The notes under the pieces: generated by a model
Database searches by the model: none
The model's input: only the letters and a program-made list of their open reading frames with translations
Told to the model about the DNA's origin: nothing
Shown: positions 31,007 through 40,909 of the stretch, piece by piece
Numbering within the stretch: position 1 is the first letter of the stretch
Layout of the letters: each line of letters begins with the position of its first letter
Assembly: GCA_012295275.1 (NCBI GenBank)
Contig: CM022675.1
Coordinates: 11,696,016 to 11,742,015, forward strand
From: Chrysomallon squamiferum
Lineage: Eukaryota; Mollusca; Gastropoda; Neomphalida; Peltospiridae
Length of the DNA stretch: 46,000 nt
Direction: 5' to 3'
Position numbers and translations under genes: made by a program

Positions 31007-31924
31007 ACGGCTTATATTTACATTCGCGATTTTCCGGGCTTTTGCATTTTCCGGACAAGTGCCTCCGTTACCCTATTGTCCTTGAAACCGAGGTTCAACA
31101 GCACGCTGAAGTCTGCGAAACCGAGACTGGGGGGAATATTCTGCTTGAATTTGCAATAATTTTATTTTATTTTTGTTTATTTTATTTTATTTATTTATTT
31201 TTATTATTATTTTTTTAATTTAAGGAAAGTTGGCGTAGAGCTGCTAATAGCGAAAACAGTTTCTTTGAATTTACAATAAAAATTAACATTTTATTTTAAT
31301 CTGGCAACGTTTTTGTAAATGACCTCAGTTTACATCTTCAGTGTGACTGTAACAGTTATAATTACGTTCCACATCAGTAGATTCGGATTACAGCCCAGCA
31401 CATATCAAAGAATATTCACAAAATTATATACAAATTCTTAACTTTGCCATCCGCAGTAAATAACATTAAAGAAAGGAGATATCTTCTATCTTTGACGTTA
31501 AGTAAGTTTATTAATACACTAAATAAAGGTACATGAACATCTCGTATTATTCACAGGACGCCAGCAAATGTAATTCAAAGAAAGTAATTTTAACACAGTG
31601 TCTACAAATGATATTTACTTTTTAAATAAAAACGAAATTCTTGCACCATATCGCAAAACACTGTCACGGAGAAGGACAAATACAGTTTTATTTAATGTCT
31701 CTGTAATTCGTGTTTGTACTAATCTACGAGCAGAAGTATTACGTACAGAAACAAACATCCATGTATACATACATACATACATATAAACAAACACACACAT
31801 ACACATGCACCCCAGCAGATTTCCAATAACATGAAATGCACGCAAAAATGACAAAAGACAATGAACGGTGTGCTTCGTGGGAAGCGCGGATAAAATCGGT
31901 TATTGAGCAACTTTATTTTAATAT
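31007..31924. other. Intergenic; no recognisable gene
   Basis: Begins with a GC-richer segment of about 150 bases (31010-31159) after a splice-acceptor-like cag. It has an open frame that I do not recognise. The rest is AT-rich with CATA repeats at 31765-31810. Confidence 0.4.
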
Positions 31925-32025
31925 TGTCTTGATGGTCGGAGTGCGGGCGGGGGAATGGGTGCCATACGTTCGAGTCTCGTCAGCGGCATCTGACGGGGTT
32001 TGTGAGGTCGTGACTTGACTTCGTC
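31925..32025 (+). repeat. tRNA-like SINE head, copy 1
   Basis: GATGGTCGGAGTGCGGGCGG could be an A-box region, and TACGTTCGAGTCTCGTCAGCG carries a near-consensus RNA polymerase III B box (GTTCGAGTC). The downstream GTTTGTGAGGTCGTGA is shared with copies at 35960 and 43200. Confidence 0.5.
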
Positions 32026-32471
32026 GACGTTTACTCGAATACTGTTTATGTGCAGAATCTAATCAGACGTACAAATGCCAGAGAATATTCATACCTAAAT
32101 ACATACATTGATATATATATATATAGGTACAAAACGAGTTCTAAGGAAATTTAAATCTGAAACCGTGTGGACTAACCAAGACTTTGATTCCAAAAATGTT
32201 GTGTATCTGAAAACACGCAATTTTTGTAAGAAAGAAAAAAAAACAGTATGTCGGCCAAAGAGAAAATGTGTTACGAGTTATAACTCTTTGTCACAAATAA
32301 GATATTAGGCATGAAGCTGAGAAGATTAAGGCCAAACGTTTTAATCTACCTGGTCCATATATCACAAGATAATTTGTAAATAATCCCCAGTACAGCAAAT
32401 TACTAATTTTTTGGTTAAAAAGTCGAAGCTGGGCTTTTTGAGACTCGCACGTTACAAACTGAAAAACCATT

Positions 32472-33419
32472 AGCAATGAATGTTGAAACGCGTAAAATTA
32501 TGAAGGAGCAGTATTATTTCAACTTACAGAGACTGCTATGAAAAATGCACTAACAGCACGTCCAGTCATAGCTTACAGGACGTTTAACTCTGAATAATAC
32601 GTCTGTATAAAGTTATTTATCAGCCGGTAATGAAATGATCCTTATAAAGCCAAGAATAAAATAAAAAATAAAAAACGACCCAGTACAACAACATATACCA
32701 TTAAATAGTCAAAAGATCAAAGTACTCTGCTATGTACATAATAAACGTCAACTTTAATCATCGAGAAAAAAACATAATACTAATAATACTAAAAATCAAT
32801 TCATGATCAACTGCTGTTTTAATTTTTAAATACATACATACATTCATAAGCACAGATGTTACATGCATATGAATATATATATAAATACACACACATACAC
32901 ACTACAGACATGTACACACACACACACACATATATATACACACATATACAAAGGCTGATAATTATAATTTGAAATAGTATTTATTTATCAGTATTGTAGG
33001 AGTTTACAACTGAAATAAATAACATAATTATTGCAATGTAGTGACGTTAATATATTTTACATATCTACTGATTATCTGCGTTCTAATTTTTTTCACGGAA
33101 ATCGAAACCAGGACGAAGCCATTGTAAATAATCAAAAGTAGACACAGGCTAACTCGACCTCCTATTTTTAACAAACAGAGGTAGCAGGGGTCACATATAC
33201 CCCTCCCACTTGTTTTATTACGACTTTTAGCCTTGTTGTCGTTTTGTCGTGTTTATATTTTTATCTGCATAAAAAAAACTGTGACTGTGAAGATTTGAGT
33301 TAACCCCACTTTTTCAAGCAAATGGTACGTTCCAGGGATTTCCCTTATTTTGTGTAGTCGCCATATTGACAGTTTTTCATTAATTTGTAAGACAGAGAAC
33401 ACTCCTCCCCTTTATTTAG
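32472..33419 (+). repeat. Duplication unit 1, 5' block
   Basis: Shares with 40062-41453 and 44412-45560: AATGTTGAAACG.GTAAAAT, AGGAGCA.TATT, GAATAATACGTCTGTA.AAAG, TAATTTGAAATAGTATTTATTT, CGAAACCAGGACGAAGCC, GGGTCACATATACCCCTCCCAC and CGCCATATTGACAG. It lies upstream of each family gene copy and probably contains their promoter. Confidence 0.8.
33330..33419 (+). promoter_or_regulatory. Putative noncoding exon 1 with donor, family copy 1
   Basis: GTAGTCGCCATATTGACAG ... CTTTATTTAG|gtaagtaac gives a near-perfect splice donor at 33419/33420. The same donor is kept in unit 2 (41453/41454) and the coding exons of both copies begin after an acceptor, so a spliced 5'UTR is likely. The left edge is arbitrary. 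Confidence 0.4.
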
Positions 33420-33436
33420 GTAAGTAACGTATAATT

Positions 33437-33437
33437 A

Positions 33438-33488
<51 letters not shown>

Positions 33489-33666
33489 GTTAACACAAAA
33501 TAAAACGTCAGTTTTCTCGTTTTCCTAGCGACGTTAGTAAGCGAGCGAGCGAGTTACGTGTTCGTAAAGCAAAGTCTGTGAAGGTTATTTTCAACGACAC
33601 ACTTAATTGTTCACTATTTTGTCCATGTATTACAAATAATAGTTTTAAAACCATGTGGCAGTGGCG

Positions 33667-33727
<61 letters not shown>

Positions 33728-33854
33728 CATAAAATATACGATTTATTCTTTCTCTGTCTTTCTTGCTCGGTAATTCTATGTACGTTAATAAATATTTTAA
33801 ACTGAAAATAAAGACAATTCTCGGATAATCTGTTTTCTACATACCTTACAAATG

Positions 33855-33916
<62 letters not shown>
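33437..33916 (+). repeat. (ATT)n arrays
   Basis: Three separate (ATT)n runs at 33438-33487, 33669-33726 and 33857-33915, in the putative intron of family copy 1. Confidence 0.95.
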
Positions 33917-34010
33917 ATGAGTTATTTATTTATTCAGTAATTTTCGAAAGTAAAGATTTCTCTGACTTTTTTCTTAGTAATTCTATGTACGTAATTTTAT
34001 GTAATAAATA

Positions 34011-34249
34011 CAGTGGTACCTCGAGATACGAGTGCTCCAACTTAGGAGTTTCCGAGATACGAGCAGTCGATCTATCGAGGTTTTGCTTTGAGTTGCGAGC
34101 CAAGGTCCGAGTTACGAGCGAGCTTGAGATATGCTGCCGCTAGATGGCGCAACGAACAACACGACACCCGCCCAACATTCCATGATTCACTCATTTTTTT
34201 CACTCTTACGTCATGGAACGAGTTAAACTCGTAAGTCAAGGTACCACTG
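34011..34249. mobile_element. 239-bp TIR element (MITE), Tc1/mariner-superfamily-like
   Basis: Left end CAGTGGTACCTCGAGATACG and right end (reverse complement) CAGTGGTACCTTGACTTACG form terminal inverted repeats, flanked by TA on both sides (34009-34010 and 34250-34251). This is the target-site duplication of the Tc1/mariner superfamily, and the TIR resembles pogo/Tigger-type ends. No transposase fits in 239 bp, so it is nonautonomous. It sits in the putative first intron of family copy 1 and is missing from unit 2, so it inserted after the duplication or was lost there. Confidence 0.85.
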
Positions 34250-34820
34250 TATTTCAAAAGGAAAATAAAGACAATTTTCGGATAACCTGTTTTCTGAAAT
34301 ATTTCTTATAAAATCAGAAGAATGAGGTAATAGAGAGGGTTATCGTGATAAATCTACGCTTACTATTTTACAGAAATATTTCTTTATCTTTCATTATTTA
34401 TTCATTTATTTTGAATACGGTATTTAGTTATTTCTGTTATGGATTTCCTTATGGATACGTTGTTTTCAAAGACTTGCCAATTTACTGTAATTATATAACA
34501 TACCTTTCCAACAAAAAAACATGTACATGTATACAAAAAAAGGATCTGAAGACCATTTTTTCTTTCTCTTCACTGCGAATAGAAAAAAAAAATACACCTC
34601 AGCATATAGATAGTTAGATAGTTAAATACATCCATAAATCCATAGATACATTCAGTGGTACATACATACATACATACATATACATATATAGAGAGAGGTT
34701 GATAGAGAGACAGATAGGCAGATAGCTTTTACGGTTCTGACACAAAGCTTTTACGGTTCGTTATCACGACTCTGCTGAAGATAATTTTCTATTTTACATT
34801 ATTTACCAGGAAACTGAACA

Positions 34821-35255
34821 ATGAGGGTCTACATCTGGTATCCGACAAATAACCACCAAGGACATGCATCACTTGAACTGTCTAGTGGTACTTACATCAG
34901 CTTCTGGGATCGTGACGTCATGGAAAATAAAAACACAATAATACTAAACGCATGTGGAGAATCGGGAAGTCTTAAATTTGACAGCAAAATGCTCGGACAA
35001 GATCCTCAATACGTCATCAGCGTTGGCGATCTCTCACTGGATGAAGAAAAGATGGAAACATGGTGGAATCAATGGAAGGAAACGGGAACGTTCGGATTCT
35101 ACTATTACAACAGTTTCTATACTGTTTACCAGGCTCTGCGACAAGGGGGAGCTGCCATTAGTATCAATCCTCTCTGGACAGCTGGAATCCTCTACCGATA
35201 TCTACAGAGAGTCAAACAGGGAGGCTGGGGACTTCTGAATTCGTTTTTTGGTTGA
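34821..35255 (+). CDS. GHASL/NC-family protein, copy 1 (intact frame, Cys lost)
   Basis: A 144-residue single-exon CDS. The acceptor atttaccag (exon from 34810) lies 11 bases before the ATG, as in copies 2 and 3, which fixes the start. Visible blocks: MRVYIWYP (1-8), G14-H15-A-S-L (14-18), GTYISFW (23-29), a conserved helix with WW (81-82), then the Y-T-V-Y-Q-A-L-R-x-G-G-A helix (100-111), and an aromatic C-terminal helix LYRYLQRVKQG ending LLNSFFG. In the other copies an N-C pair stands four residues before that helix; here it is Y95-Y96, so the putative catalytic Cys is gone. His early and Cys late, with an N-C-x-x-[FV] helix, is the layout of circularly permuted NlpC/P60 (LRAT-like) enzymes; the fold assignment is inference. 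No signal peptide. I cannot name the family. Confidence 0.7.
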   Translation: MRVYIWYPTNNHQGHASLELSSGTYISFWDRDVMENKNTIILNACGESGSLKFDSKMLGQDPQYVISVGDLSLDEEKMETWWNQWKETGTFGFYYYNSFYTVYQALRQGGAAISINPLWTAGILYRYLQRVKQGGWGLLNSFFG

Positions 35256-35526
35256 CTTTCATGATGTCATAGCGGTGTGGCAACAACCCAAATAATTAAC
35301 GGTTTGAAAAAAAAAAAAATAATAATCAACGATCTACATAAATGTTACCAATAACTTTGACAAAATGTACTATTTTGATTTCGAAATTTTTATTGTTTTT
35401 CTGGGTTTTTTCTGGCGGATTTTTCCTCCTGTCATTTTCTTTTGATATCTTACGAATTTACTGATTATGTTTTCTTTTTCTTTCGATCTATACTGACTGT
35501 CAGTAGGAAATAACAATTTGATATTT

Positions 35527-35582
<56 letters not shown>

Positions 35583-36540
35583 CTTTTAATAATGTGAATA
35601 AAAAAAAATTAAATTAAATTTCTTCTAAACAGAGATGAAGTCAGATTATATCAGTGTCGTTAATCATATAACACCAGTCTGTGTAATACCATTATCATAT
35701 TCGAATGTATTTGACTTAATTTTCTTGTTTTTATAATTCTGTAATAATAATTAAAGTATATTTAGGAGTTGCCATATATATTATGTACTATATATATATA
35801 GTGAAATACCTGTTGGTTTATGTCATTTCACATGAAATTAATTATAATTATCAGATTTCTGGTGAAAGAAACATAGCACTCTTTGTTATTACTATCAGTT
35901 TGAATTTGTTTTGTATATATATATTTTTTTATCTACGGATTGTGATCATATGAGTGTTGTACGTTCGAGTCTCGTCAGCGCCACCTGGCGTTTGTGAGGT
36001 CGTGATTGTTGCATCCCCCCCATATTATCAGTGTGAAGTTTAATCATAAGTATGCAATACACAAAATTTTCATACGTAAATATAAACATACATACAGACA
36101 GACAGACAGACAAAGACCTACACACATATATTAAAACATACATAGGCGTGTACATATGTATGGCGTTATTTATTTATTTATTTAAATATTTTTTTATTTT
36201 TATGTTTTACCAATGAAGTTCACGTGACTAACAGTGATCATACTTTTTTTCAGACTGGTGAAATGTATCACTAGTGATGACGTCAGTTTGAGATCATATT
36301 CCCCACTGATAAACATGACATAAAGGTGAAAGGTCATATCGTAACATTTTCTGTTTGCACGGTGTATACACGTATCTGTTAAAAGAAGGAAACCGAAACA
36401 GAAATTACTCAAACCCCGAGATATTTCCTTATTCATATTTTGACTAAAATAAATAAATGAATAAATAAATAAATAAACTAGTTTTAAAACGATCGTTTCA
36501 TTACGGGTTGATTAATAAAAAATTAAAACAAATTCTTCGG
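35256..36540 (+). repeat. Duplication unit 1, 3' block
   Basis: Matches 42776-43610: GATGTCATAGCGGTGTG, CATAAATGTTACCAATAAC, TACTGACTGTCAGTAGGAAATAAC, TTCTGGTGAAAGAAACATAGCACT, AATGAAGTTCACGTGACTAACAG and AAAGGTGAAAGGTCATATCG. It includes a long (TA)n at 35532-35581 not found in unit 2, and an AATAAA at about 35596 that could be the polyadenylation signal of copy 1. Confidence 0.85.
35936..36016 (+). repeat. tRNA-like SINE head, copy 2
   Basis: TGTACGTTCGAGTCTCGTCAGCGCCACCTGGCGTTTGTGAGGTCGTGA, sharing the B-box-like GTTCGAGTC with 31967 and 43204. This copy was duplicated as part of the unit 3' block. Confidence 0.5.
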
Positions 36541-36925
36541 ATAATTTTCTTTACTAAAGTGTAACAGATTGTAACGTACTTACACTTCATATTGTGTAAC
36601 GAGATACAAGTAAAAATGCAGGTAGTTCTTTGTTATTTTTTTATTATTAATCATTCACCCTTCACCCACATATATAGATAGATAGTTAGAACGAGACAAA
36701 CAGTCAGTTTTTTTGTTTCTTTGTACAGCTTTTTCTTTTTTTACATTAACTCAGTGTATGAAACAGAACATTTAGTCTTACTGTGTAGAAGCTTCGTGTT
36801 TTGTTCTACAGTTTTAACTGTAAATTATACGGTTTTTATCACAGCAGGAATTTTACAGCAGTACAGGTGATGACGAATCCTTGTTTATCCGATACTACTA
36901 CAGGAAATCCAAGTTTGCACACCTT
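36541..36925. other. 3' flank of family copy 2; no gene seen
   Basis: AT-rich, with a short GATA run at 36675-36688. This is the downstream side of the minus-strand copy 2. No other feature is supported. Confidence 0.5.
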
Positions 36926-37450
36926 TTATATAGGTGTTGAGAAAAAGAATGATCCCAAAAGTGCAAAAACCCCATGTTTAAGTCTCAGGAGATAACGATA
37001 CAAAATGGCAGGCGACCACACTGCGTTAAAACTGACAGAGGCGCCTCCAGCTCTTAAAGCGCTATAAACTACCCAGCAACAATTTTCTCCAAGCAAAGAA
37101 TAGAAACCTCTCATCCGCCAGCCAATCCACCATTCTTCAATCTTCTCTTCATCCAGCTTCAGGTCATCCAAGTCTACAGTCTCGTCAGGATCTCTGTCTT
37201 CAGCTATGATGTCATATGCAAGACATTCTTGTGCACAACCGTAACCATTCTTTCCAGTTTTCTTTCCCTTTTCCTTTCCCTTTTTCTTTCCACCTTTCTT
37301 TCCATCTTTTTTTCCAACTTTCTTTCCATCATCGTCAGAGAGGCATGAACCGTCTGGCCACCAGCTTATGTACGTTCCATTAGATAGCTGGAGAGTACCA
37401 TGTCCAACCTGACCTTCTCCTACCGATGGAAACCAAATATAAGCTCTCAT
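36926..37450 (-). CDS. GHASL/NC-family protein, copy 2 (inverted, intact, Cys present, Lys-rich insert)
   Basis: 174 residues from ATG 37450, eight bases after an acceptor (tttttcag, exon from 37458); an upstream in-frame ATG at 37477 lies in the intron. Blocks match copies 1 and 3: MRAYIWFP, G16-H17-G-T-L, GTYISWWPDG (25-34), helix with EEWWIGW (105-111), then E122-N123-C124-C125-W-V-V-Y-S-A-L-R-A-G-G-A (to 137), and ILYRYLLRLKHG with a hydrophobic end. H17 and C124 are the candidate catalytic pair of a permuted NlpC/P60-like thiol enzyme (inferred). Residues 42-67 form a low-complexity insert of repeated GKK units, absent from the other copies, probably grown by repeat slippage and possibly a disordered or nuclear-targeting segment. 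C36, C72 and C76 are extra cysteines. It is the only copy here with both an open frame and the Cys. Confidence 0.75.
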   Translation of the reverse strand: MRAYIWFPSVGEGQVGHGTLQLSNGTYISWWPDGSCLSDDDGKKVGKKDGKKGGKKKGKEKGKKTGKNGYGCAQECLAYDIIAEDRDPDETVDLDDLKLDEEKIEEWWIGWRMRGFYSLLGENCCWVVYSALRAGGASVSFNAVWSPAILYRYLLRLKHGVFALLGSFFFSTPI

Positions 37451-37458
37451 TGTTTTAT

Positions 37459-38440
37459 CTGAAAAATAATCACACAAGAATCACAGAATTAAAAAAGTTC
37501 AAAATATATTTCGGAGATTTTTATTCGTACATGTGTGTGTGTGTGTGTGTGCCATTATTTATGATGTCGTTGTTGTGTTTTGAGATTGTTTTGTTTTTCC
37601 TCTCTTATTTACTGTTTTGCAATATAATGAACAGTACCTAACATATTAACATCGAATAACAATGCACTTTTTTTTATCACATGATTAATTCGCTGTCATG
37701 TAAAAGACAAAACTTATATATATATATAAATATATAAATTATATAACTGATTTATAACTAAAATATATAAATTATATAACTGATATATAATTATAACTAT
37801 ATGATAGACCGAATCTATTTTCCTCATAGACAGATGAATAGATAGATAAATAGATATCCCTTCCCTATTTTCAGAATAATATAATAAATAGAAGAAGATT
37901 ATCGTTAACAAAACTCTTTTGAATTTACAATCTTCCTGTGTACTACTAACACTGTCATGGCCTCACAAAAACTAAACGTTTATTTCCATTTCAGTTATCA
38001 AGGAGGAAATTTACCTTTTTGTAAAACGTATCCAGAGAAAGGTTTTTCATCACAGATTCTTCTTTCAAGCAAATATTTTATCGAAACGTTCACAATCTTA
38101 ACAGAAACGTAATGAGCTTAGACTATAACAACAAAATTTCAAGAAGGCAATATGGCGTCTGCAGGAAAACGAAACAAGGAAACAAAAACCTTGGATTTCG
38201 AATTTATGTAAATAGACGCTTCGATGAGAAGGCAAAAGAATAATATATCTCTTTCCCATACACATTAAAATATGAGAGAAAAAAAAATTATTTGACTATT
38301 TTTTAGAGTGGATTGTGACAAATAAGAGACATGTGTAATATTATAGATCGGTAGACAAAGATCATGTTTGTACTTAAACTTGTTTTAGTGTTGACAACTG
38401 AAGTTTAGGACACATGTACTGAAACTGCCGAGTGACATCT
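37459..38440. other. Upstream side of family copy 2; no gene seen
   Basis: (TG)n at 37530-37550 and TA-rich repeats at 37714-37800, then unique AT-rich sequence. A noncoding first exon for copy 2 is expected on this side on the minus strand. Donor-like sites exist (for example acctagatcag near 38520), but none is conserved enough to call. Confidence 0.4.
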
Positions 38441-38454
38441 TCTCACCCTTGACC

Positions 38455-38930
38455 AATTATTGCTAGGAGGCTAAATCCAAGAAGGCCGCCACCCGAATGT
38501 ACTTTCCTCATATCTTCTTACCTAGATCAGATAGAAATATAAAAGGAAGATCGATTTATAGGCTTTCAGGCATGAAGAATCTAAGGCAGCCATGTTTTTC
38601 AGACACAAATAAATCAGGATGGCAACCATAAAAATGTTAAAGATGTGGCTGTTTTAAATCAAATAAAAGTCCTGTTGGCCTTTTAAAACACTACATTATG
38701 TTATCATGTTATCTATATGCCAATAACTAACAGTAAATAAGAAATAATTAATTATTGAAGTGTATTTTATTTGTTGCCATTTCAGTTATTCTAAAAAGTG
38801 TATATACAAGATGGCCGCCAACAAATCCGAGAATTTTTTTTTAACGATTATTAGATAAGATAGAAACTTAAACTGAAGGTCATTTTACAAGTTTTCGGGC
38901 ACTGAGAATCGAACGCAGATAAAATGTAAA
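38455..38930 (+). repeat. Two diverged copies of a dispersed repeat with GGCCGCCA motif
   Basis: Copy at 38461-38592 (AAGAAGGCCGCCACCCGAATG ... AGATCAGATAGAAAT ... GGCTTTCAGGCATGAAGAATC) and copy at 38790-38925 (CAAGATGGCCGCCAACAAAT ... AGATAAGATAGAAAC ... AGTTTTCGGGCACTGAGAATC) share order and spacing. A weaker relative (AAAATGGCGGCACCCAAATG) lies at 27681 in ENPP intron 3. Confidence 0.5.
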
Positions 38931-39480
38931 ATAAAGTGTATGTGTGTGAAAAAAAACACCTGTGCTGATCTCAGTTCTGAAACTGATGAAATAAACGGTA
39001 CAAATATTTATTAAGATGCTTTGTGGATAACATGGACATATGTTACTACACGTAGCATAACTGACCTTATTACCAGTCTTGTCATTGTCTACCACTGTTG
39101 GACATCATTCTGGAAAAAAAAAAAGCAGAAAAAAAAGAAGAAGCAAAGTCTTTGTTAATCATATATGAATACAAATCTATGCAGGTCCTCCTGGTTCAGC
39201 TGTCTCAGATCAACAGGTATGAGAAACTACAGATATCTGACAATATCCACAAACACATGTAGTGTTAATAACCGCAAACCTGCGAAAGAAGAATACATCA
39301 GCCACGTCCGAGAAAGAGCAGCACAGAACGCTGACCGCTGCTGCTGTCTCGAAAGAAAGGTGATATCGTGGAAATGCAATCTGCAGATACAGAAATGACT
39401 CGAGATGCAGGATTTGCATCATTTTCACGTGCACTTTCCGCACACTGGCACCCACGTCATGACCGCTGTCTACAGGATCT
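38931..39480. other. Intergenic; GC-richer segment without recognisable gene
   Basis: 39160-39480 is less AT-rich and has short open frames on both strands with no recognisable product or shared exon structure. It directly precedes the ENPP-derived fragment. Confidence 0.35.
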
Positions 39481-39529
39481 TTTATAGGTCAGCACTGGCT
39501 GTGGATGAATGTCTGTATCTTTGCTTGTC

Positions 39530-39991
39530 TGTAATGAACATCCATCTGTCTGCCTGTCTGTCTGTTTGCTTGTCAGATATAAATATTCCTCTATCCTTCA
39601 GTCTGTCTGTTTGTTTGTCTCTATATAATATATGTCTGTTTGCGTGTCTGAAATAAATATTCATATGTTTGCCTGTTTGTATGTCCGTAACAAATATTCA
39701 TTTGTCTACTTTGTGTTTATCAATAATATGCATGTGTAAAAGGGACCCAGTCTTTCTAGAAAATTTATCTTAACCATCCAGCAGTTTATGCTTGCTGTTA
39801 TTTTTCCAAATTTGCATTACATATTTAATTCGTTTTTAATATTTTAGTACTGCTGCTGCTACCATTTTAATTTAAAGGTTAACGGAACGATGATTAAACT
39901 AGAAAAAATGTGTGTGTGTGTTTCAGCCTAAAAATGGTTTTCCCACCAGTAAACGTAGAAGTGAACTGCTTGTCTGTCATGGTTCCAGCGT
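39530..39991 (+). pseudogene. Broken duplicate of ENPP6-like intron 5 and exon 6
   Basis: The run of CTGTCTGT repeats, then AAAGGGACCCAGTCTTTCTAG, CCATCCAGCAGTTTATGCTTGC, AATTTAAAGGTTAAC and ATGATTAAACTAGAAA match ENPP intron 5 (29860-30120) in order. They lead to tgtttcag|CCTAAAAATGGTTTTCCC at 39927, the start of exon 6. The copy reads PKNGFPTSKRRSELLVCHGSS and is cut at about 39991, so the zinc His is followed by GSS and then unrelated CATA repeats. No flanking exons 5 or 7 are found. It is dead exon sequence from a partial duplication of the gene at 25.3-30.7 kb. Confidence 0.85.
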
Positions 39992-40061
39992 ATTCATACA
40001 TAAATACAGACACACACACATACATCCATGCATACATCAATATAAACACCCACACACACAT

Positions 40062-40875
40062 TAGGAGTAAATGTTGAAACTGGTAAAATCGCGAAGGAGC
40101 AATATTCTGATTTACTGACTACCCAGTAACAGCACATCCCGTCATAGTTCACAGGACACGCCGTTATAGTTCACAGGACATCCAGTTATAGTTCACAGGA
40201 CATCCCGTGATTGTTCACAGGACATCCCGTTATAGTTCACAGGACACCGCCTTATAGTTCTCAGGACAGACAGCCCATTGTAGTTCAGAGGTCATCCTGT
40301 TATAGTTCACAGGACATCCTGTTATAGTTCACAGGACATGTTATTCTGAATAATACGTCTGTACAAAGCTATGTGTGATTAAACAGCCAAAAACGAGCAA
40401 GTACAAAAAAGTTACTCTAAAAAGGTCAAATGGTTCGATACACACTGTAATATACATTACAATGGTCCACTTTAAGTCAACTAGAATAACTAGACGTAAA
40501 ATTAGATTTTTTAATTGTTTTTAATTTTAATTTTTTTTAAATTACTTTTTTGTATTTTATTATTTTTATTTTCAAAACACATAGAATCATGCATAAGCAT
40601 CATAGGTATATTTATACATACATACGCACATAAAGACAAACGCATATAAACATACATACAGAGACGCAGGCAATTATAATTTAAAATAGTATTTATTTGC
40701 TAATATCATAGAAGTTTACAACTTAAATAAATAAAAGATACAAAAATGAATTGGACGAAAGCACATTATAATGGTCAGCTTTAAACCAGTTCGAATACAT
40801 AGAGATAACATTTTAAAAACTAAAGAGAAAAATACTACTACTACTACTAATACTAAAACAACAACAACAACAACA

Positions 40876-40909
<34 letters not shown>

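Noticed and set aside
34954-35238. Second frame inside family copy 1
   Set aside because: An out-of-frame shadow of the conserved 144-residue protein.
35960-35990. GTTCGAGTCTC as part of a tRNA gene
   Set aside because: No cloverleaf could be built around it; the same string is repeated three times with conserved non-tRNA flanks, fitting a SINE.
36801-36995. Plus-strand frame over the end of family copy 2
   Set aside because: Partly antisense to the conserved C-terminus of copy 2 on the minus strand, with no independent support.
37451-37477. Nine-residue N-terminal extension of copy 2 (ATG at 37477)
   Set aside because: It lies across a splice acceptor that is conserved in position in all three copies; the ATG at 37450 matches the starts of copies 1 and 3.
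39165-39455. Open frames on both strands in a GC-richer segment
   Set aside because: No recognisable domain, no matching splice phases, and they overlap antisense to each other.
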